Below, one piece after another: positions 1 through 8,656 of a stretch of DNA of 44,339 bases. The DNA is from Prevotella sp. Its GTDB lineage: Bacteria; Bacteroidota; Bacteroidia; Bacteroidales; Bacteroidaceae. Below the pieces are notes generated by a model. The model did not search any database and had not been told where the DNA came from. It was given only the letters and a program-made list of their open reading frames with translations. The position numbers and the translations under genes were made by a program. The stretch spans positions 1 to 44,339 of the forward strand of contig JAIDEM010000043.1 in the NCBI GenBank assembly GCA_029054825.1. Direction: 5' to 3'. Position 1 is the stretch's first letter, and every line of letters begins with the position of its first letter.

Positions 1-113
1 AAAAATCGTCGATAATACAGAAAATTTCCGTAATTTTGTCATTGGTAATCATCGTATGCTTATTTTGTATAATTTGTAACTATTTGTGTTTCAACTATAA
101 AGATGCAAAATTT

Positions 114-466
114 CTACGAGATTACCAACTTTTGCAGGTACTTTCTTATCTCGAATTCACGTATAATATCGCCCTTGTAGCCAAGGGCCGCGGCTTCCAT
201 TACTTTGGCCTTTTGGGAAGTTTGTCGATGGTGCTGTTTATGGTGGTCAGAGCTTTGCCATACTCGTAGTTCATATCGAAGGGTAGCAAGGTATAGATAA
301 GCATACCCATTGTTATGATGTCATTCGATGGCCAATGCGGTGTTGCCATTACGATACTCTTCAATAGTTCTTTGAAAGGCATAGCCGTCTGTGGTTTGAG
401 CACATACCATGCTCACATTCAAAAAGAGCATGGGACAAAGCTGATTATAATCTTAGGGAGATTCAT
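114..466 (-). pseudogene. Decayed TPR-type exported protein gene (N-terminal fragment)
   Basis: Reading the minus strand from an ATG at 466 gives a signal-peptide-like start (MNLPKIIISFVP). The frame is lost within about 40 nt. A second frame continues with MLFLNVSMVCAQTTDGYAF and then RNGNTALAIE, and stops at TGA. The same frame after that stop reads NGYAYLYLATLRY. A third frame gives YEYGKALTTINSTIDKLPK, and the earlier frame then resumes with VMEAAALGYKGDIIREF before a stop at 114-116. Placed in order, these pieces resemble the first repeat of Bacteroidales periplasmic TPR proteins (pattern NGYAYL...EYGKAL...I..LPK). Several frame changes plus loss of the rest of the protein suggest a dead gene. 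The family assignment is my inference from motif order. Confidence 0.5.
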
Positions 467-477
467 ATGATATATGA

Positions 478-2121
478 TTAAGGAATTTCGGTTTTGATTG
501 TTAGATTGGGAAATAGCTTCTTGTAGTGGGATTCTGTCCAAAAGGGGACAATAGCAGTTTCAAGGCCAGAATCCTTGAAAGCTGTTTCGTCTATCTGTTC
601 AACTTTTCCGCGAAAGCGGACTGTGGTCAAAGACTCTGTTCCATCAAAAGCCTCTTTCATTATAGTCTTGACGGATTTCGGAATCACAATCTCGCGAAGT
701 GACTTACAGGAACTAAATGTCCGTTCCGGTATTATTTTCAAACCATTAGGCAGTTTTACATATTCGAGTTGAAAGCAACGGGAGAAGACTGCATCGCCCA
801 GTTCCTGCACATTCTCCGGGATGGTAAGATGTTTTATTGCCGTGTGCTGAAATGAATATGACTCTATAACGTTGACCGACTTTGGAATTTCTACATGCTG
901 AAGAGATTCGCATTCAAAGAATGTAAATTCTGGAATACGATTTATCTTTTGAGGCAAGCGGATGGATTCCAATTTATCCATACCGGCGAAAACGCTTCTT
1001 CCAAGGAACAAAACATTGTCAATAAAGCCAATCTCTTTCAGTGATTTGCAATTCATAAAAGCGCAATCACCTATGGATTCAATCACCGCATTATTGGGTG
1101 ATACCATTTCAAGATTCTTGCAGTCATATAAAGCTTTAGCTCCTATCGACCGGAGGTTCCTGGAGAAGGCCAAGCTTTTAATAACGAAGTTTCGGAAAAG
1201 TGCATAGTCACAGATATGATAAGTCTGATTTTCAATTTCAAAATGTTTGGCACAAGGTGTAACTACTTTTAAAAGTGATTTGGTGCTTTTGTCATATACG
1301 CCGCTCAGAGCATCTTTTTTTGTATCCTGCCTGATTTCTGAAGATAAAGTCTGAACAAAACGCTCTATGCTTCTATCAACCTCAACACGATCAGGGGCTT
1401 TATTCGCGACTATAGTGGCATAATTTGCACGACAGCTATAGTCAACCTTCTTACCATCAATAACAAGGGGAAGCAGACGATTGTCCCACAATGCTATGTG
1501 ATATGTCAGAATGTCTACAATCCATTTCACATCAATGTTTGTTATGGTTCTAAGAATTCTTAGGGCTTCATCCCGACGTCCGAGTTCTCGGAGCAACTCA
1601 GCCTTTAGCAAACGATTATTTTCAGAATCATCCAGTGTTTCAATTGCTTGTTTTGTCGCCTTGATTACAAGATGGATGTCCTCCATCTTCGGTGAACCAA
1701 AGAAACCAGATATAGAATCTATAGGTTTGTTCTCTTGATAAGCCTTGCGGAGTCGAGGCCGTCTGAACTGGTCGTTGTAAGCCTGTACGAACGAAATTGA
1801 GATAGCACTAAGTTCTGACGCATCTGACGTGGAGGAAGATAATTCGACATAAGCCTCTTTTGCTTCAGCGTATGTCAGGCCTCCAGTTTCACCGCATGAT
1901 TCATTTGAAGTTTTCCCGGTATCCTTCCATTTGTCAAGAAGGGAGTAACGTCCACAATATGAGCATTTCTGAATCGTCGATAGCTTTGGGAGCATCGGGT
2001 AAATCGCTCTCCCGTCACTCCATAATTCTCCTCCAAACGTGTTGCCACTCATTAGTGACAACATTGGTTTTGTCTTGCCGCAATGCGGACATTTATACAG
2101 TTGGGCAGGTGCTGGTAACAT
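478..2121 (-). CDS. Zinc-ribbon protein with BspA-type leucine-rich repeats
   Basis: The protein has 547 residues and no signal peptide. The N-terminus carries two CxxC pairs (C11/C14 in CPHCG and C53/C56 in CSYCG) that could form one four-cysteine zinc ribbon with a 38-residue insert. Residues of about 80-270 are a mostly helical middle without a motif I can name. From about 290 to 530 there are BspA-type (LRR_5) repeats, recognisable by recurring blocks such as IPESVQELGDAVFSRC, IPERTFSSCKSLREI and IPKSVKTIMKEAF. LRR_5 repeats usually mediate binding to proteins or surfaces, but here the lack of a signal sequence and the zinc ribbon point to a cytoplasmic protein. It is the last gene of a minus-strand group with the two unknown genes at 2162 and 2526. 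The segment is visibly more AT-rich than the ribosomal and rib genes, which hints at an accessory origin. No function is assigned. Confidence 0.85.
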   Translation of the reverse strand: MLPAPAQLYKCPHCGKTKPMLSLMSGNTFGGELWSDGRAIYPMLPKLSTIQKCSYCGRYSLLDKWKDTGKTSNESCGETGGLTYAEAKEAYVELSSSTSDASELSAISISFVQAYNDQFRRPRLRKAYQENKPIDSISGFFGSPKMEDIHLVIKATKQAIETLDDSENNRLLKAELLRELGRRDEALRILRTITNIDVKWIVDILTYHIALWDNRLLPLVIDGKKVDYSCRANYATIVANKAPDRVEVDRSIERFVQTLSSEIRQDTKKDALSGVYDKSTKSLLKVVTPCAKHFEIENQTYHICDYALFRNFVIKSLAFSRNLRSIGAKALYDCKNLEMVSPNNAVIESIGDCAFMNCKSLKEIGFIDNVLFLGRSVFAGMDKLESIRLPQKINRIPEFTFFECESLQHVEIPKSVNVIESYSFQHTAIKHLTIPENVQELGDAVFSRCFQLEYVKLPNGLKIIPERTFSSCKSLREIVIPKSVKTIMKEAFDGTESLTTVRFRGKVEQIDETAFKDSGLETAIVPFWTESHYKKLFPNLTIKTEIP

Positions 2122-2161
2122 GATTTTTTACTTTTTATGCCTGTATTTGAGCTATGGTTAA

Positions 2162-2524
2162 TTATAAAAGAGAATAATAATAATCGGGATAACATTCCTG
2201 AAGAAGTTTTCGATAGGATTTCAACGGTCGCGTTTTATACAGAGAGTCGAGTTCCTCGGTTCTAATAATTAGCCGAGAGATAAGCTCATATGCTTTTGAT
2301 GGGAATGTATCAATGGCTTCTTCAAGATACTGTTCAATCTCCAATTCAGAATCATTGGGAAAATGCTCTTCCCAATACCAATACAATGGAACAAGCAGAA
2401 CGTCAGCCGAGAGACATGCATCAGAGGCTTCAATGTCACATGAATGGAAATTGTTACCAAAGACTGACCGCTTCAGTTGGCGCAGATTCTCCACCTCTGT
2501 CATTATTTTATCTTTTAATGCCAT
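2162..2524 (-). CDS. Small acidic protein of unknown function
   Basis: I chose the ATG at 2524, giving 120 residues (MALKDKIMTEVENLRQL...), because it lies one nucleotide after the TAG stop of the upstream gene (TAGTATG). A longer reading from 2599 would run 25 codons into that gene. The protein is soluble and largely helical, with two aromatic patches: VPLYWYWEEHF near the middle and YPDYYYSLL at the very end. I do not recognise a family. The tight spacing suggests translational coupling with the membrane-anchored protein upstream, and the leucine-rich-repeat gene follows 40 nt downstream, so the three probably form one transcription unit. Confidence 0.65.
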   Translation of the reverse strand: MALKDKIMTEVENLRQLKRSVFGNNFHSCDIEASDACLSADVLLVPLYWYWEEHFPNDSELEIEQYLEEAIDTFPSKAYELISRLIIRTEELDSLYKTRPLKSYRKLLQECYPDYYYSLL

Positions 2525-2525
2525 A

Positions 2526-3365
2526 CTAATTGATGTTGACTTGATTTTGTGTTTTGCGGCCTTTACGTATCTGCTCACTGGACAGACCCATATCGACATG
2601 TTTATTAGTCTTAGACCCGATAGCTCTATATATTAATCCGGAATGAGATACCTTGCATAAGTCAAACAATGCTCCTAACTCCGGGTCTCCGGCATTGGCT
2701 TCGTTCAACAATGACATTGCGAGTTCTGTAGATGATTCTTCCAATATGTCAAGATCGTACATCTCCTCCGACATCTTGACGCTTACTACTATATTGTCCC
2801 CTTCAAGCTGCATCCCAGTCATCACCATACCATCGTCAATTTGAGTAGGCAACCCAGTTGTTTCAACATCAAGTTTTAGCTTTAACGCATCATGGAGTGC
2901 TTCCGATGGGTTCAGGCTGACTTCACGTTTCATATTTGTGATATATTCCGGAGTCATTACAGAGGTAAATTGCTCCCCGGTTCCGTCAGACACGACCACT
3001 TTCAGTCCAATCCCTTTTGAGACCAGATCACCCATCATTTTCTCAACATAGCTTCCTTGGGCTTGCAGGCAAACGAACGACAGATAGAACATTGCTCGGG
3101 TAGCATCGGGATTTTCCTTGAAGGCATTGATATTTGCGTGTCCCTGACGATAGTCTATTCTATACGTAAGGAAATGGTTTTCAAGTGTGATTGAAGAAAC
3201 CTGACCTATGCCATTAGCCACTGGAATCGGACAATCTCTGTTTGTCCTTTTTATCTGTGCTTCTATAGAGTTCTCATATGAATGCTTGGCTACCAACTTA
3301 ACGATGTTGCCAATCATTATCAGTGCAAGTAATATGCCTCCGATTATTTTGAAAGTTTTCTTCAT
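2526..3365 (-). CDS. Membrane-anchored protein of unknown function
   Basis: The likely start is the ATG at 3365 (MKKTFKIIGGILLALIMIG), giving 279 residues; a start four codons earlier is possible. One hydrophobic segment at about residues 6-26 follows a short basic N-terminus, so the remaining roughly 250 residues should face the periplasm, either anchored or released as a signal peptide product. No lipobox cysteine is present. The body is mixed alpha/beta with no motif I can name. It includes a stretch on a D-G-T-G-E-Q-F turn and an acidic region near LDILEESSTELAMSLLNEA. It precedes the 120-residue gene by one nucleotide. Confidence 0.7.
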   Translation of the reverse strand: MKKTFKIIGGILLALIMIGNIVKLVAKHSYENSIEAQIKRTNRDCPIPVANGIGQVSSITLENHFLTYRIDYRQGHANINAFKENPDATRAMFYLSFVCLQAQGSYVEKMMGDLVSKGIGLKVVVSDGTGEQFTSVMTPEYITNMKREVSLNPSEALHDALKLKLDVETTGLPTQIDDGMVMTGMQLEGDNIVVSVKMSEEMYDLDILEESSTELAMSLLNEANAGDPELGALFDLCKVSHSGLIYRAIGSKTNKHVDMGLSSEQIRKGRKTQNQVNIN

Positions 3366-3373
3366 GATGCAAA

Positions 3374-3493
3374 TCAATAACTTGTTACGGTTGTATATCC
3401 TAAATCATCAGTATAGGCAGAGTAATAGTTGCCATTCATGTCATGCCCGATAGTGTTCCCATATCCATCCATATAGGAATATGTGTTGAACAT
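3374..3493 (-). CDS. Possible 39-residue Tyr/Gly-rich protein or C-terminal remnant
   Basis: An ATG at 3493 opens a 39-codon frame ending in TGA at 3374. The product is rich in Tyr, Gly, Asn and Asp (MFNTYSYMDGYGNTIGHDMN, then GNYYSAYTDDLGYTTVTSY). It lies eight nucleotides upstream of the preferred start of the membrane-anchored gene. An in-frame TGA directly precedes its ATG. The repetitive D.YGNTIG-like composition resembles the tails of longer exported Bacteroidales proteins, so this may be the surviving 3' end of a lost gene rather than a functional small protein. Its first codons overlap the left arm of a perfect 14-bp inverted repeat (3487-3525). Confidence 0.35.
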   Translation of the reverse strand: MFNTYSYMDGYGNTIGHDMNGNYYSAYTDDLGYTTVTSY

Positions 3494-3525
3494 TCAAGAT
3501 GTTGCACTTCTATCTTGAATGTTCA
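3487..3525. repeat. Perfect 14-bp inverted repeat
   Basis: TGAACATTCAAGAT at 3487-3500 is mirrored exactly by ATCTTGAATGTTCA at 3512-3525, with an 11-nt loop. Neither side has a T tract, so it does not look like a standard intrinsic terminator. It sits immediately upstream of the accessory gene group and overlaps the start of the 39-codon frame. It could be an operator, an mRNA hairpin or the end of a lost element. Confidence 0.8.
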
Positions 3526-3710
3526 GGAGAATATAGTGCATAAGCGGGATATAGGGAAATCGGACAGTATCAATACCATGTAACTTATGCCTTAAACCTA
3601 AAATGGGAGGGTATTACGTTTCTGTGTTTATTATTTCAAAAATCTTACAGTTTCCTGATTAGATCCCTTTATTGTTGCAATGTCTACCTAACAATACTAT
3701 TTTCACTCGC

Positions 3711-3749
3711 AAACAAAAATATCCGGCAACCGAATAACGATTGCCGGAT
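3711..3749 (-). terminator. Intrinsic terminator after rplS
   Basis: A perfect 9-bp stem, ATCCGGCAA/TTGCCGGAT, with an 11-nt loop occupies 3721-3749. On the minus strand it is followed by ATTTTTGTTTG. It lies 21 nt past the rplS stop and marks the end of the ribosomal supercluster transcript. Confidence 0.85.
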
Positions 3750-3770
3750 ACTCTATTGAGATAAGAAATA

Positions 3771-4130
3771 TTAACCCTTAACGACTGTACGCTTTTCCTT
3801 GATGCGTGCCTTCTTACCTGTAAGAGCACGGAGGTAGTACAACTTGGCACGGCGAACCTTACCACGCTTGTTGACCTCAATAGAGTCGATGTTTGGCGAC
3901 TCGATTGGGAAGATACGCTCTACACCAACTGTTCCAGACATCTTGCGTACAGTGAAACGCTTCTTCTCACCATGACCGGAGATCTTGATGACTACGCCAC
4001 GGTAGAGCTGGATACGCTCCTTTGAACCCTCGATAATTTTGTAAGCGACAGTAACAGTATCACCTGCTCTGAATTCCGGGAACTGCTTGCCGGTTGCAAA
4101 TGCTTCTTCAGCAACTTTAATCAAATCCAT
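3771..4130 (-). CDS. rplS: 50S ribosomal protein L19
   Basis: The protein has 119 residues, a typical length. L19 is a 50S protein at the subunit interface. The family core is clear: [13 protein letters not shown] near residues 20-32, then [13 protein letters not shown] and [13 protein letters not shown], and the basic tail [14 protein letters not shown]. It is the last gene of the ribosomal block, 170 nt after rplQ, and is followed directly by a strong intrinsic terminator. The spacer before it contains an imperfect long-range inverted repeat and may hold a leader or an internal promoter. In many bacteria rplS lies with rpsP-rimM-trmD, so its position here after rplQ is a lineage-specific arrangement. 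Confidence 0.97.
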   Translation of the reverse strand: MDLIKVAEEAFATGKQFPEFRAGDTVTVAYKIIEGSKERIQLYRGVVIKISGHGEKKRFTVRKMSGTVGVERIFPIESPNIDSIEVNKRGKVRRAKLYYLRALTGKKARIKEKRTVVKG

Positions 4131-4168
4131 TGTTTCTTGATTTTATTAAATTTGTTTTATCGGACGAA

Positions 4169-4266
4169 CCTAACATAGCAGTAATTATGTGATGTGTAGT
4201 AATGTCTTAGGTAAGATGTATCACTTTCTTACAATACAGGTTTCATCACCCCTGCCATAGGTTAGG
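4169..4266 (-). promoter_or_regulatory. Candidate leader structure between rplQ and rplS
   Basis: The rplQ-rplS spacer contains CCTAACATAGCAG (4169-4181) and, about 70 nt away, CTGCCATAGGTTAGG (4252-4266). These can pair as an imperfect 13-bp closing stem around the centre of the spacer. Ribosomal protein leaders upstream of L19 are known in other bacteria. Whether this is one is inference from position and pairing only. Confidence 0.3.
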
Positions 4267-4300
4267 CCGAAAGCTTTTTTGTTTCTTTAACTTTTAAGGA

Positions 4301-4792
4301 TTAAGCCTCAGTTGTCTCTGCTGGTGTCTCCTCTACCGGAGCCTCTACAGTCTCTGCTGTTTCAGCCTTTGGAGCTGCCTTCTTGCCTGCACGGCGAGTC
4401 TTCTTGGCAGCCTTTGGAGCCTTTGCCATGTTCTCATCGAAATCGACAAGCTCTATGAAGCAGATTGAAGCGGCATCTCCCTGACGGACACCAAGTTTGA
4501 TGATACGTGTGTATCCACCTGGGCGGTCACCTACCTTTGGTGCGACTACCTTGAAGAGCTCTGTGACAGCGTACTTGTTCTGAAGGTATGAGAATACAAC
4601 ACGACGTGAGTTTGTTGTATCTTCCTTTGAACGTGTCACAAGTGGCTCAACATATTTCTTGAGGGCCTTAGCCTTTGCTACAGTCGTAGTGATTCTTTTG
4701 TGCATAATCAACGAAATCGCCATATTTGCAAGCATAGCGGAACGATGAGATGCAGTACGACTGAGATGATTGAATTTCTTATTGTGTCTCAT
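4301..4792 (-). CDS. rplQ: 50S ribosomal protein L17
   Basis: The protein has 163 residues: a normal L17 core of about 115 residues ([20 protein letters not shown] at the start, [14 protein letters not shown] and [13 protein letters not shown] at the core's end) plus a low-complexity tail of about 40 residues. The tail is first Lys/Ala/Arg-rich, then Ala/Glu/Thr-rich (ending [14 protein letters not shown]). Such tails occur in Bacteroidetes L17 and are probably disordered. It follows rpoA by 95 nt, and that spacer contains short hairpins. It is the last gene of the classical alpha operon. Confidence 0.97.
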   Translation of the reverse strand: MRHNKKFNHLSRTASHRSAMLANMAISLIMHKRITTTVAKAKALKKYVEPLVTRSKEDTTNSRRVVFSYLQNKYAVTELFKVVAPKVGDRPGGYTRIIKLGVRQGDAASICFIELVDFDENMAKAPKAAKKTRRAGKKAAPKAETAETVEAPVEETPAETTEA

Positions 4793-4887
4793 TTTGTTTG
4801 TTTTCTTTTTAACCAGTCAGCAAATGTCTGCTTATCCCCTGCCTTGCACACGGATGTGGCGAGGCAACGGGAATCATAAGCGGGACA

Positions 4888-5880
4888 TTAGTCCTGATTA
4901 AGTTTGTATTTTGTAATATCGGTTCCAAACGACAGATTCAGACTCTCGAGCAAATCATCAAGCTCTGAAAGCGATTTCTTACCGAAGTTGCGGAACTTAA
5001 GGAGGTCAGTCTTATTGAACTGAACAAGGTCACCGAGAGTTTCCACATCAGCAGCCTTAAGACAGTTGAGGGCACGAACGGAAAGGTTCATGTCAACAAG
5101 ACGTGTCTTCAGGAGCTGGCGCATGTGGAGTACTTCCTCATCGAACTCTTCATTGCCCTCCATCTCCGGGTTCTCTAGAGTAATCTTCTCGTCGGAGAAG
5201 AGAAGGAAATGATGAATCAGAATCTTTGCTGCCTCTTTAAGAGCATCTTTCGGGTGTATGGAGCCGTCCGTAGACACTTCTATGACGAGCTTGTCGTAGT
5301 CAGTCTTCTGTTCTACGCGATAAGGCTCGACACTGTAGCGTACGTTACGGATTGGGGTGTAGATAGAATCGATTGGGAGCACATTGACATCTGTACAGAA
5401 CTGACGGTTCTCATCAGCAGGAACATAGCCACGTCCCTTATTGATTGTGATATCAATCTGCATTGATGCTTTCGCATCCAAATGACAAATCACCAAATCA
5501 GGATTTAACACTTCAAATCCAGTCAGATACTTGTCTATATCGCCAGCCTTGAACTCTGTTGTGTTCTCAACTGTGATAGAGACTTTCTCATTCTCGAATT
5601 CATCTACTATTTGCTTGAATCTGACTTGCTTAAGATTCAAGATAATGTTGGTGACATCTTCCTTTACGCCTGGAACAGAAGAGAACTCGTGTTCCACACC
5701 ATCAATCTTGATGGTATTGATAGCATAGCCATCAAGCGATGAAAGGAGAATGCGGCGCAATGAGTTACCGATGGTAACACCAAAGCCTGGCTCAAGAGGA
5801 CGAAATTCGAACTTGCCGACTTTGTCATTGGCCTCCAGCATTACAACTTTATCGGGTTTTTGAAATGCTAATATCGCCAT
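4888..5880 (-). CDS. rpoA: DNA-directed RNA polymerase subunit alpha
   Basis: The protein has 330 residues, the expected length. The N-terminal assembly domain (about 1-235) includes [17 protein letters not shown], the hallmark of alpha dimerisation. The C-terminal domain (about 260-325) has the two helix-hairpin-helix elements, [20 protein letters not shown] and [19 protein letters not shown], that contact upstream DNA and activators. The start at 5880 ([13 protein letters not shown]) is 11 nt downstream of rpsD. The order rpsM-rpsK-rpsD-rpoA-rplQ is that of the alpha operon. Confidence 0.98.
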   Translation of the reverse strand: MAILAFQKPDKVVMLEANDKVGKFEFRPLEPGFGVTIGNSLRRILLSSLDGYAINTIKIDGVEHEFSSVPGVKEDVTNIILNLKQVRFKQIVDEFENEKVSITVENTTEFKAGDIDKYLTGFEVLNPDLVICHLDAKASMQIDITINKGRGYVPADENRQFCTDVNVLPIDSIYTPIRNVRYSVEPYRVEQKTDYDKLVIEVSTDGSIHPKDALKEAAKILIHHFLLFSDEKITLENPEMEGNEEFDEEVLHMRQLLKTRLVDMNLSVRALNCLKAADVETLGDLVQFNKTDLLKFRNFGKKSLSELDDLLESLNLSFGTDITKYKLNQD

Positions 5881-5891
5881 TAATTTAATGA

Positions 5892-6497
5892 TTATTTAGA
5901 GTACAACTCAACGATTAACTGCTCCTTGATGTTCTCAGGAATATCTGCACGGTCTGGACGGTGGAGGAACTTGCCTGACTTTGTCTGCTGATCCCATTCT
6001 ATCCAAGGGAACTGGCTGTGGTTGCGGCCAGCGAGAGAATCCTCGATAACCTCGAGAGACTTTGACTTCTCACGTACGCCAATCACCATGCCTGCCTTTA
6101 CCGAGAATGATGGAATGTTAACGACAGAACCGTCTACAGTGATGTGCTTGTGACCTACGAGCTGACGTGCAGCACGACGTGTAGGAGCGATGCCGAGACG
6201 ATAGACAACATTGTCAAGACGGCTCTCAAGGAGCTGGAGGAGAACCTCACCGGTGATGCCGTCAGCCTTAGCAGCCTTCTCGAACAAGTTACGGAACTGG
6301 CGCTCGAGCACACCGTATGTGTACTTGGCCTTTTGCTTCTCTGCCAACATGACACCATACTCGGACATCTTGCGACGACGGTTGTTGCCATGCTGTCCAG
6401 GAGCGAAGTTTCTCTTGGACAAAACTTTCTCTGAGCCGAGGATTGCTTCACCGAATCGACGGTCAATTCTTGATTTCGGACCTGTATATCTAGCCAT
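5892..6497 (-). CDS. rpsD: 30S ribosomal protein S4
   Basis: The protein has 201 residues. It starts [19 protein letters not shown] and carries an S4 RNA-binding domain at about 90-155 ([20 protein letters not shown], then [12 protein letters not shown]). There is no CxxC pair in the N-terminal region, so this is a zinc-free S4. S4 is a primary 16S rRNA binder that starts assembly of the 30S body, and in Escherichia coli it represses the alpha operon by binding upstream of rpsM. It lies 41 nt after rpsK and 11 nt before rpoA. Confidence 0.98.
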   Translation of the reverse strand: MARYTGPKSRIDRRFGEAILGSEKVLSKRNFAPGQHGNNRRRKMSEYGVMLAEKQKAKYTYGVLERQFRNLFEKAAKADGITGEVLLQLLESRLDNVVYRLGIAPTRRAARQLVGHKHITVDGSVVNIPSFSVKAGMVIGVREKSKSLEVIEDSLAGRNHSQFPWIEWDQQTKSGKFLHRPDRADIPENIKEQLIVELYSK

Positions 6498-6538
6498 AAT
6501 TGCTATTTATATAAATAATATGTGAAAAATAATTCGGA

Positions 6539-6925
6539 TTATACGCGACGACGCTTTGGAGGGCGGCAGCCGTTATGTGGAAGTGGAGTAACGTCGACAA
6601 TCTCTGTCACTGCAATGCCACAAGAGTGGCAAGCCCGGATAGCAGACTCCCGACCGTTGCCCGGACCCTTAACGAATGCCTTCACCTTACGGAGACCAAG
6701 ATCATAAGCGACCTTCGCGCAATCCTCTGCTGCCATCTGGGCTGCATAAGGAGTGTTCTTCTTTGAGCCGCGGAAACCCATCTTACCTGCTGAAGACCAA
6801 GAGATGACCTGACCCTCGCCGTTTGTAAGAGAGACGATAATATTGTTGAAAGAGCTATGTACGTGAAGCTGACCTACAGCGTCTATGCGCACGTTTCTTT
6901 TCTTTGTTGCTGTTTTCTTTGCCAT
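6539..6925 (-). CDS. rpsK: 30S ribosomal protein S11
   Basis: The protein has 128 residues with a Lys/Arg-rich N-terminus ([12 protein letters not shown]). The S11 signature is [15 protein letters not shown], then [11 protein letters not shown]. The tail, [15 protein letters not shown], is the usual basic C-terminus. S11 sits on the 30S platform, close to the E site. It follows rpsM by 24 nt. Confidence 0.98.
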   Translation of the reverse strand: MAKKTATKKRNVRIDAVGQLHVHSSFNNIIVSLTNGEGQVISWSSAGKMGFRGSKKNTPYAAQMAAEDCAKVAYDLGLRKVKAFVKGPGNGRESAIRACHSCGIAVTEIVDVTPLPHNGCRPPKRRRV

Positions 6926-6949
6926 GACTTTACAATCTTTTAAGCGTTA

Positions 6950-7330
6950 TTACTTAGTGGCCTTCTTCTTGTTAGCAACAGTCTTCTTCTTACCCTTACG
7001 TGTACGAGCATTATTCTTTGTGCTCTGTCCACGAACCGGAAGACCGTTACGGTGACGGACACCACGATAGCAACCAATATCCATCAGTCGCTTGATATTC
7101 AACTGGATCTCTGAACGAAGATCACCTTCTACCTTGAATTCAGCGCCGATAATTTCACGGATCTTAGCTGCATCGTCGTCTGACCACTCGTTAACCTTAA
7201 GGTCACGGCTGACACCTGCTTTATCCAATATCTTTGCTGAACTACTTCGACCTATACCATAAATATAGGTCAATGCGATTTCGCCACGCTTATTCTGGGG
7301 CAAATCTACTCCAACAATTCTTATTGCCAT
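6950..7330 (-). CDS. rpsM: 30S ribosomal protein S13
   Basis: The protein has 126 residues beginning [20 protein letters not shown]. The helix-two-turn-helix core is followed by the basic C-terminal tail ([20 protein letters not shown], then a Lys-rich end) that reaches toward P-site tRNA. S13 forms intersubunit bridges in the 30S head. It is the first gene of the alpha-operon segment. A -7 promoter element lies 60 nt upstream, and a palindrome-rich spacer separates it from rpmJ. Confidence 0.98.
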   Translation of the reverse strand: MAIRIVGVDLPQNKRGEIALTYIYGIGRSSSAKILDKAGVSRDLKVNEWSDDDAAKIREIIGAEFKVEGDLRSEIQLNIKRLMDIGCYRGVRHRNGLPVRGQSTKNNARTRKGKKKTVANKKKATK

Positions 7331-7390
7331 TGTTTGTTATAAATGAATGAATAATAGACATAATGGGTATATACCCGAAAATCCGAATTG

Positions 7391-7398
7391 CAAAGTTA
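7391..7398 (-). promoter_or_regulatory. Candidate Bacteroidetes -7 promoter element before rpsM
   Basis: On the minus strand the sequence reads TAACTTTG, matching the TAnnTTTG consensus, about 60 nt upstream of the rpsM start. No TTTG is found at the expected -33 distance. The box lies inside one arm of a 10-bp inverted repeat (GAATTGCAAA at 7385-7394, TTTGCAATTC at 7408-7417). It may be an internal promoter for rpsM-rpsK-rpsD-rpoA-rplQ. Confidence 0.45.
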
Positions 7399-7486
7399 CA
7401 AAAAACTTTTGCAATTCTGAATTTTCAGAGTGTTATATCCAAAGTTTTTTAACTTCTACGTTCTGATTTTAACGTACATTAAAACC

Positions 7487-7603
7487 TTAACCCTGACGAG
7501 TCTTGAACTTAGGGTTCTTCTTGTTGATTACAAAAAGACGGCCCTTGCGACGTACGATCTTACAGTCAGGAGTACGCTTCTTCAAAGATGCTCTTGTCTT
7601 CAT
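7487..7603 (-). CDS. rpmJ: 50S ribosomal protein L36, zinc-free type
   Basis: This 38-codon gene translates as [20 protein letters not shown] followed by [18 protein letters not shown]. The length and pattern are those of L36. The usual CxxC...C...H zinc ligands are absent: only one Cys remains and the His position is Phe. It is therefore the C-minus paralogue, which does not need zinc. It lies 24 nt after infA, the usual order in Bacteroidetes, and is followed by a 156-nt spacer before rpsM. Confidence 0.95.
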   Translation of the reverse strand: MKTRASLKKRTPDCKIVRRKGRLFVINKKNPKFKTRQG

Positions 7604-7627
7604 TTCTCTAATTTATTTGAGGTTCCT

Positions 7628-7846
7628 TTATTTATATCTGAATGATATCCTTCCCTTAGTAAGGTCATACGGGGACATCTCCACCTTTACCTTATCTCCT
7701 GGAAGAATCTTTATGTAATGCATTCTCATCTTGCCAGAGATGTGTGCGATGATTTCCACACCATTCTCCAGTTCCACACGGAACATTGCATTTGACAGCG
7801 ACTCTATGATTCTGCCGTCCTGCTCGATAGCCGATTGTTTTGCCAT
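7628..7846 (-). CDS. infA: Translation initiation factor IF-1
   Basis: The protein has 72 residues, exactly the family length. It is a single OB-fold domain with the recognisable run [20 protein letters not shown], then FRVELENG and [20 protein letters not shown]-1 binds the A site of the 30S subunit and works with IF-2 and IF-3 during initiation. It starts one nucleotide after the map stop codon, so the two genes are very likely translationally coupled. Confidence 0.98.
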   Translation of the reverse strand: MAKQSAIEQDGRIIESLSNAMFRVELENGVEIIAHISGKMRMHYIKILPGDKVKVEMSPYDLTKGRISFRYK

Positions 7847-7847
7847 A

Positions 7848-8648
7848 TCAGTAAATTTCGCCTTCTAAACGTTCTATTTCTTCAAATGATGATAATATCT
7901 CAGACTTGCCGTGCCGCACCACAATCGTGTGCTCAAAATGGGCAGCGGACTTATGGTCAAGTGTCACTATGCTCCACTTGTCGGGCATCAGTCCTATTCT
8001 GTTATCGCCCATTGTAATCATCGGTTCGATGGCTATGCACATCCCGTTTTTCAGAGTTGCGCCATTACCACGTCTGCCGTAGTTGGGGACTGCCGGATCC
8101 TCATGCATATTCTTTCCTATGCCGTGTCCTGTCAGTTCCCTTACGATTCCATAGCCTTCCGCCTCACAATGGCTCTGGACAGCATATCCTATGTCTCCGA
8201 CTTTCTTTCCTGCTATTGCGGTTTCAATGGCCTTGTACAAGGAGTCTTTCGTTGTGCGCAGAAGTTTCCGTATTTCTTCCGACACTTCTCCGACACAAAA
8301 TGTATAGGCAGAGTCACCGCAGAAGCCGTTGAGAAGCGTTCCGCAATCGATGGAGACGATATCTCCATCCTTTAGAATCTGTTTCTCTGACGGCACCCCA
8401 TGCACCACGCAGTCATTAACTGATGTACATATAGAGGCAGGGAATGGCTGGCCATATGGATTAGGATAATTCAGGAATGTCGGTATTGCCCCGTGGTCCC
8501 TGATATATTCCTCTGCGATTCTGTCCAGCTGAAGCGTAGTGATTCCCGGCTTTATATGGTGGAACAACTCCGCGAGGGTCTGACCAACGAGTTGGTTAGC
8601 CTCTCGCATAAGTTGTATTTCTTCCTCAGTCTTGAGAAATATCCTCAT
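7848..8648 (-). CDS. map: Type I methionine aminopeptidase
   Basis: The protein has 266 residues. It removes the N-terminal Met from new proteins in the cytosol. All five metal ligands can be placed: D101 (in SIDCG), D112 (in CGDSAY), H175 (in LTGHGIG), E208 (in AIEPM) and E239 (in HFEHT); H83 (in VVHGVPS) is the conserved active-site His. There is no N-terminal zinc-finger extension, so it is the short bacterial form. It lies 8 nt after secY and 1 nt before infA, as in many bacteria. Confidence 0.97.
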   Translation of the reverse strand: MRIFLKTEEEIQLMREANQLVGQTLAELFHHIKPGITTLQLDRIAEEYIRDHGAIPTFLNYPNPYGQPFPASICTSVNDCVVHGVPSEKQILKDGDIVSIDCGTLLNGFCGDSAYTFCVGEVSEEIRKLLRTTKDSLYKAIETAIAGKKVGDIGYAVQSHCEAEGYGIVRELTGHGIGKNMHEDPAVPNYGRRGNGATLKNGMCIAIEPMITMGDNRIGLMPDKWSIVTLDHKSAAHFEHTIVVRHGKSEILSSFEEIERLEGEIY

Positions 8649-8656
8649 ATCTCGGA

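Noticed and set aside
36..269. 77-codon plus-strand frame at the left end
   Set aside because: It is hydrophobic because of AT-rich DNA and overlaps the decayed TPR gene. No supporting signals.
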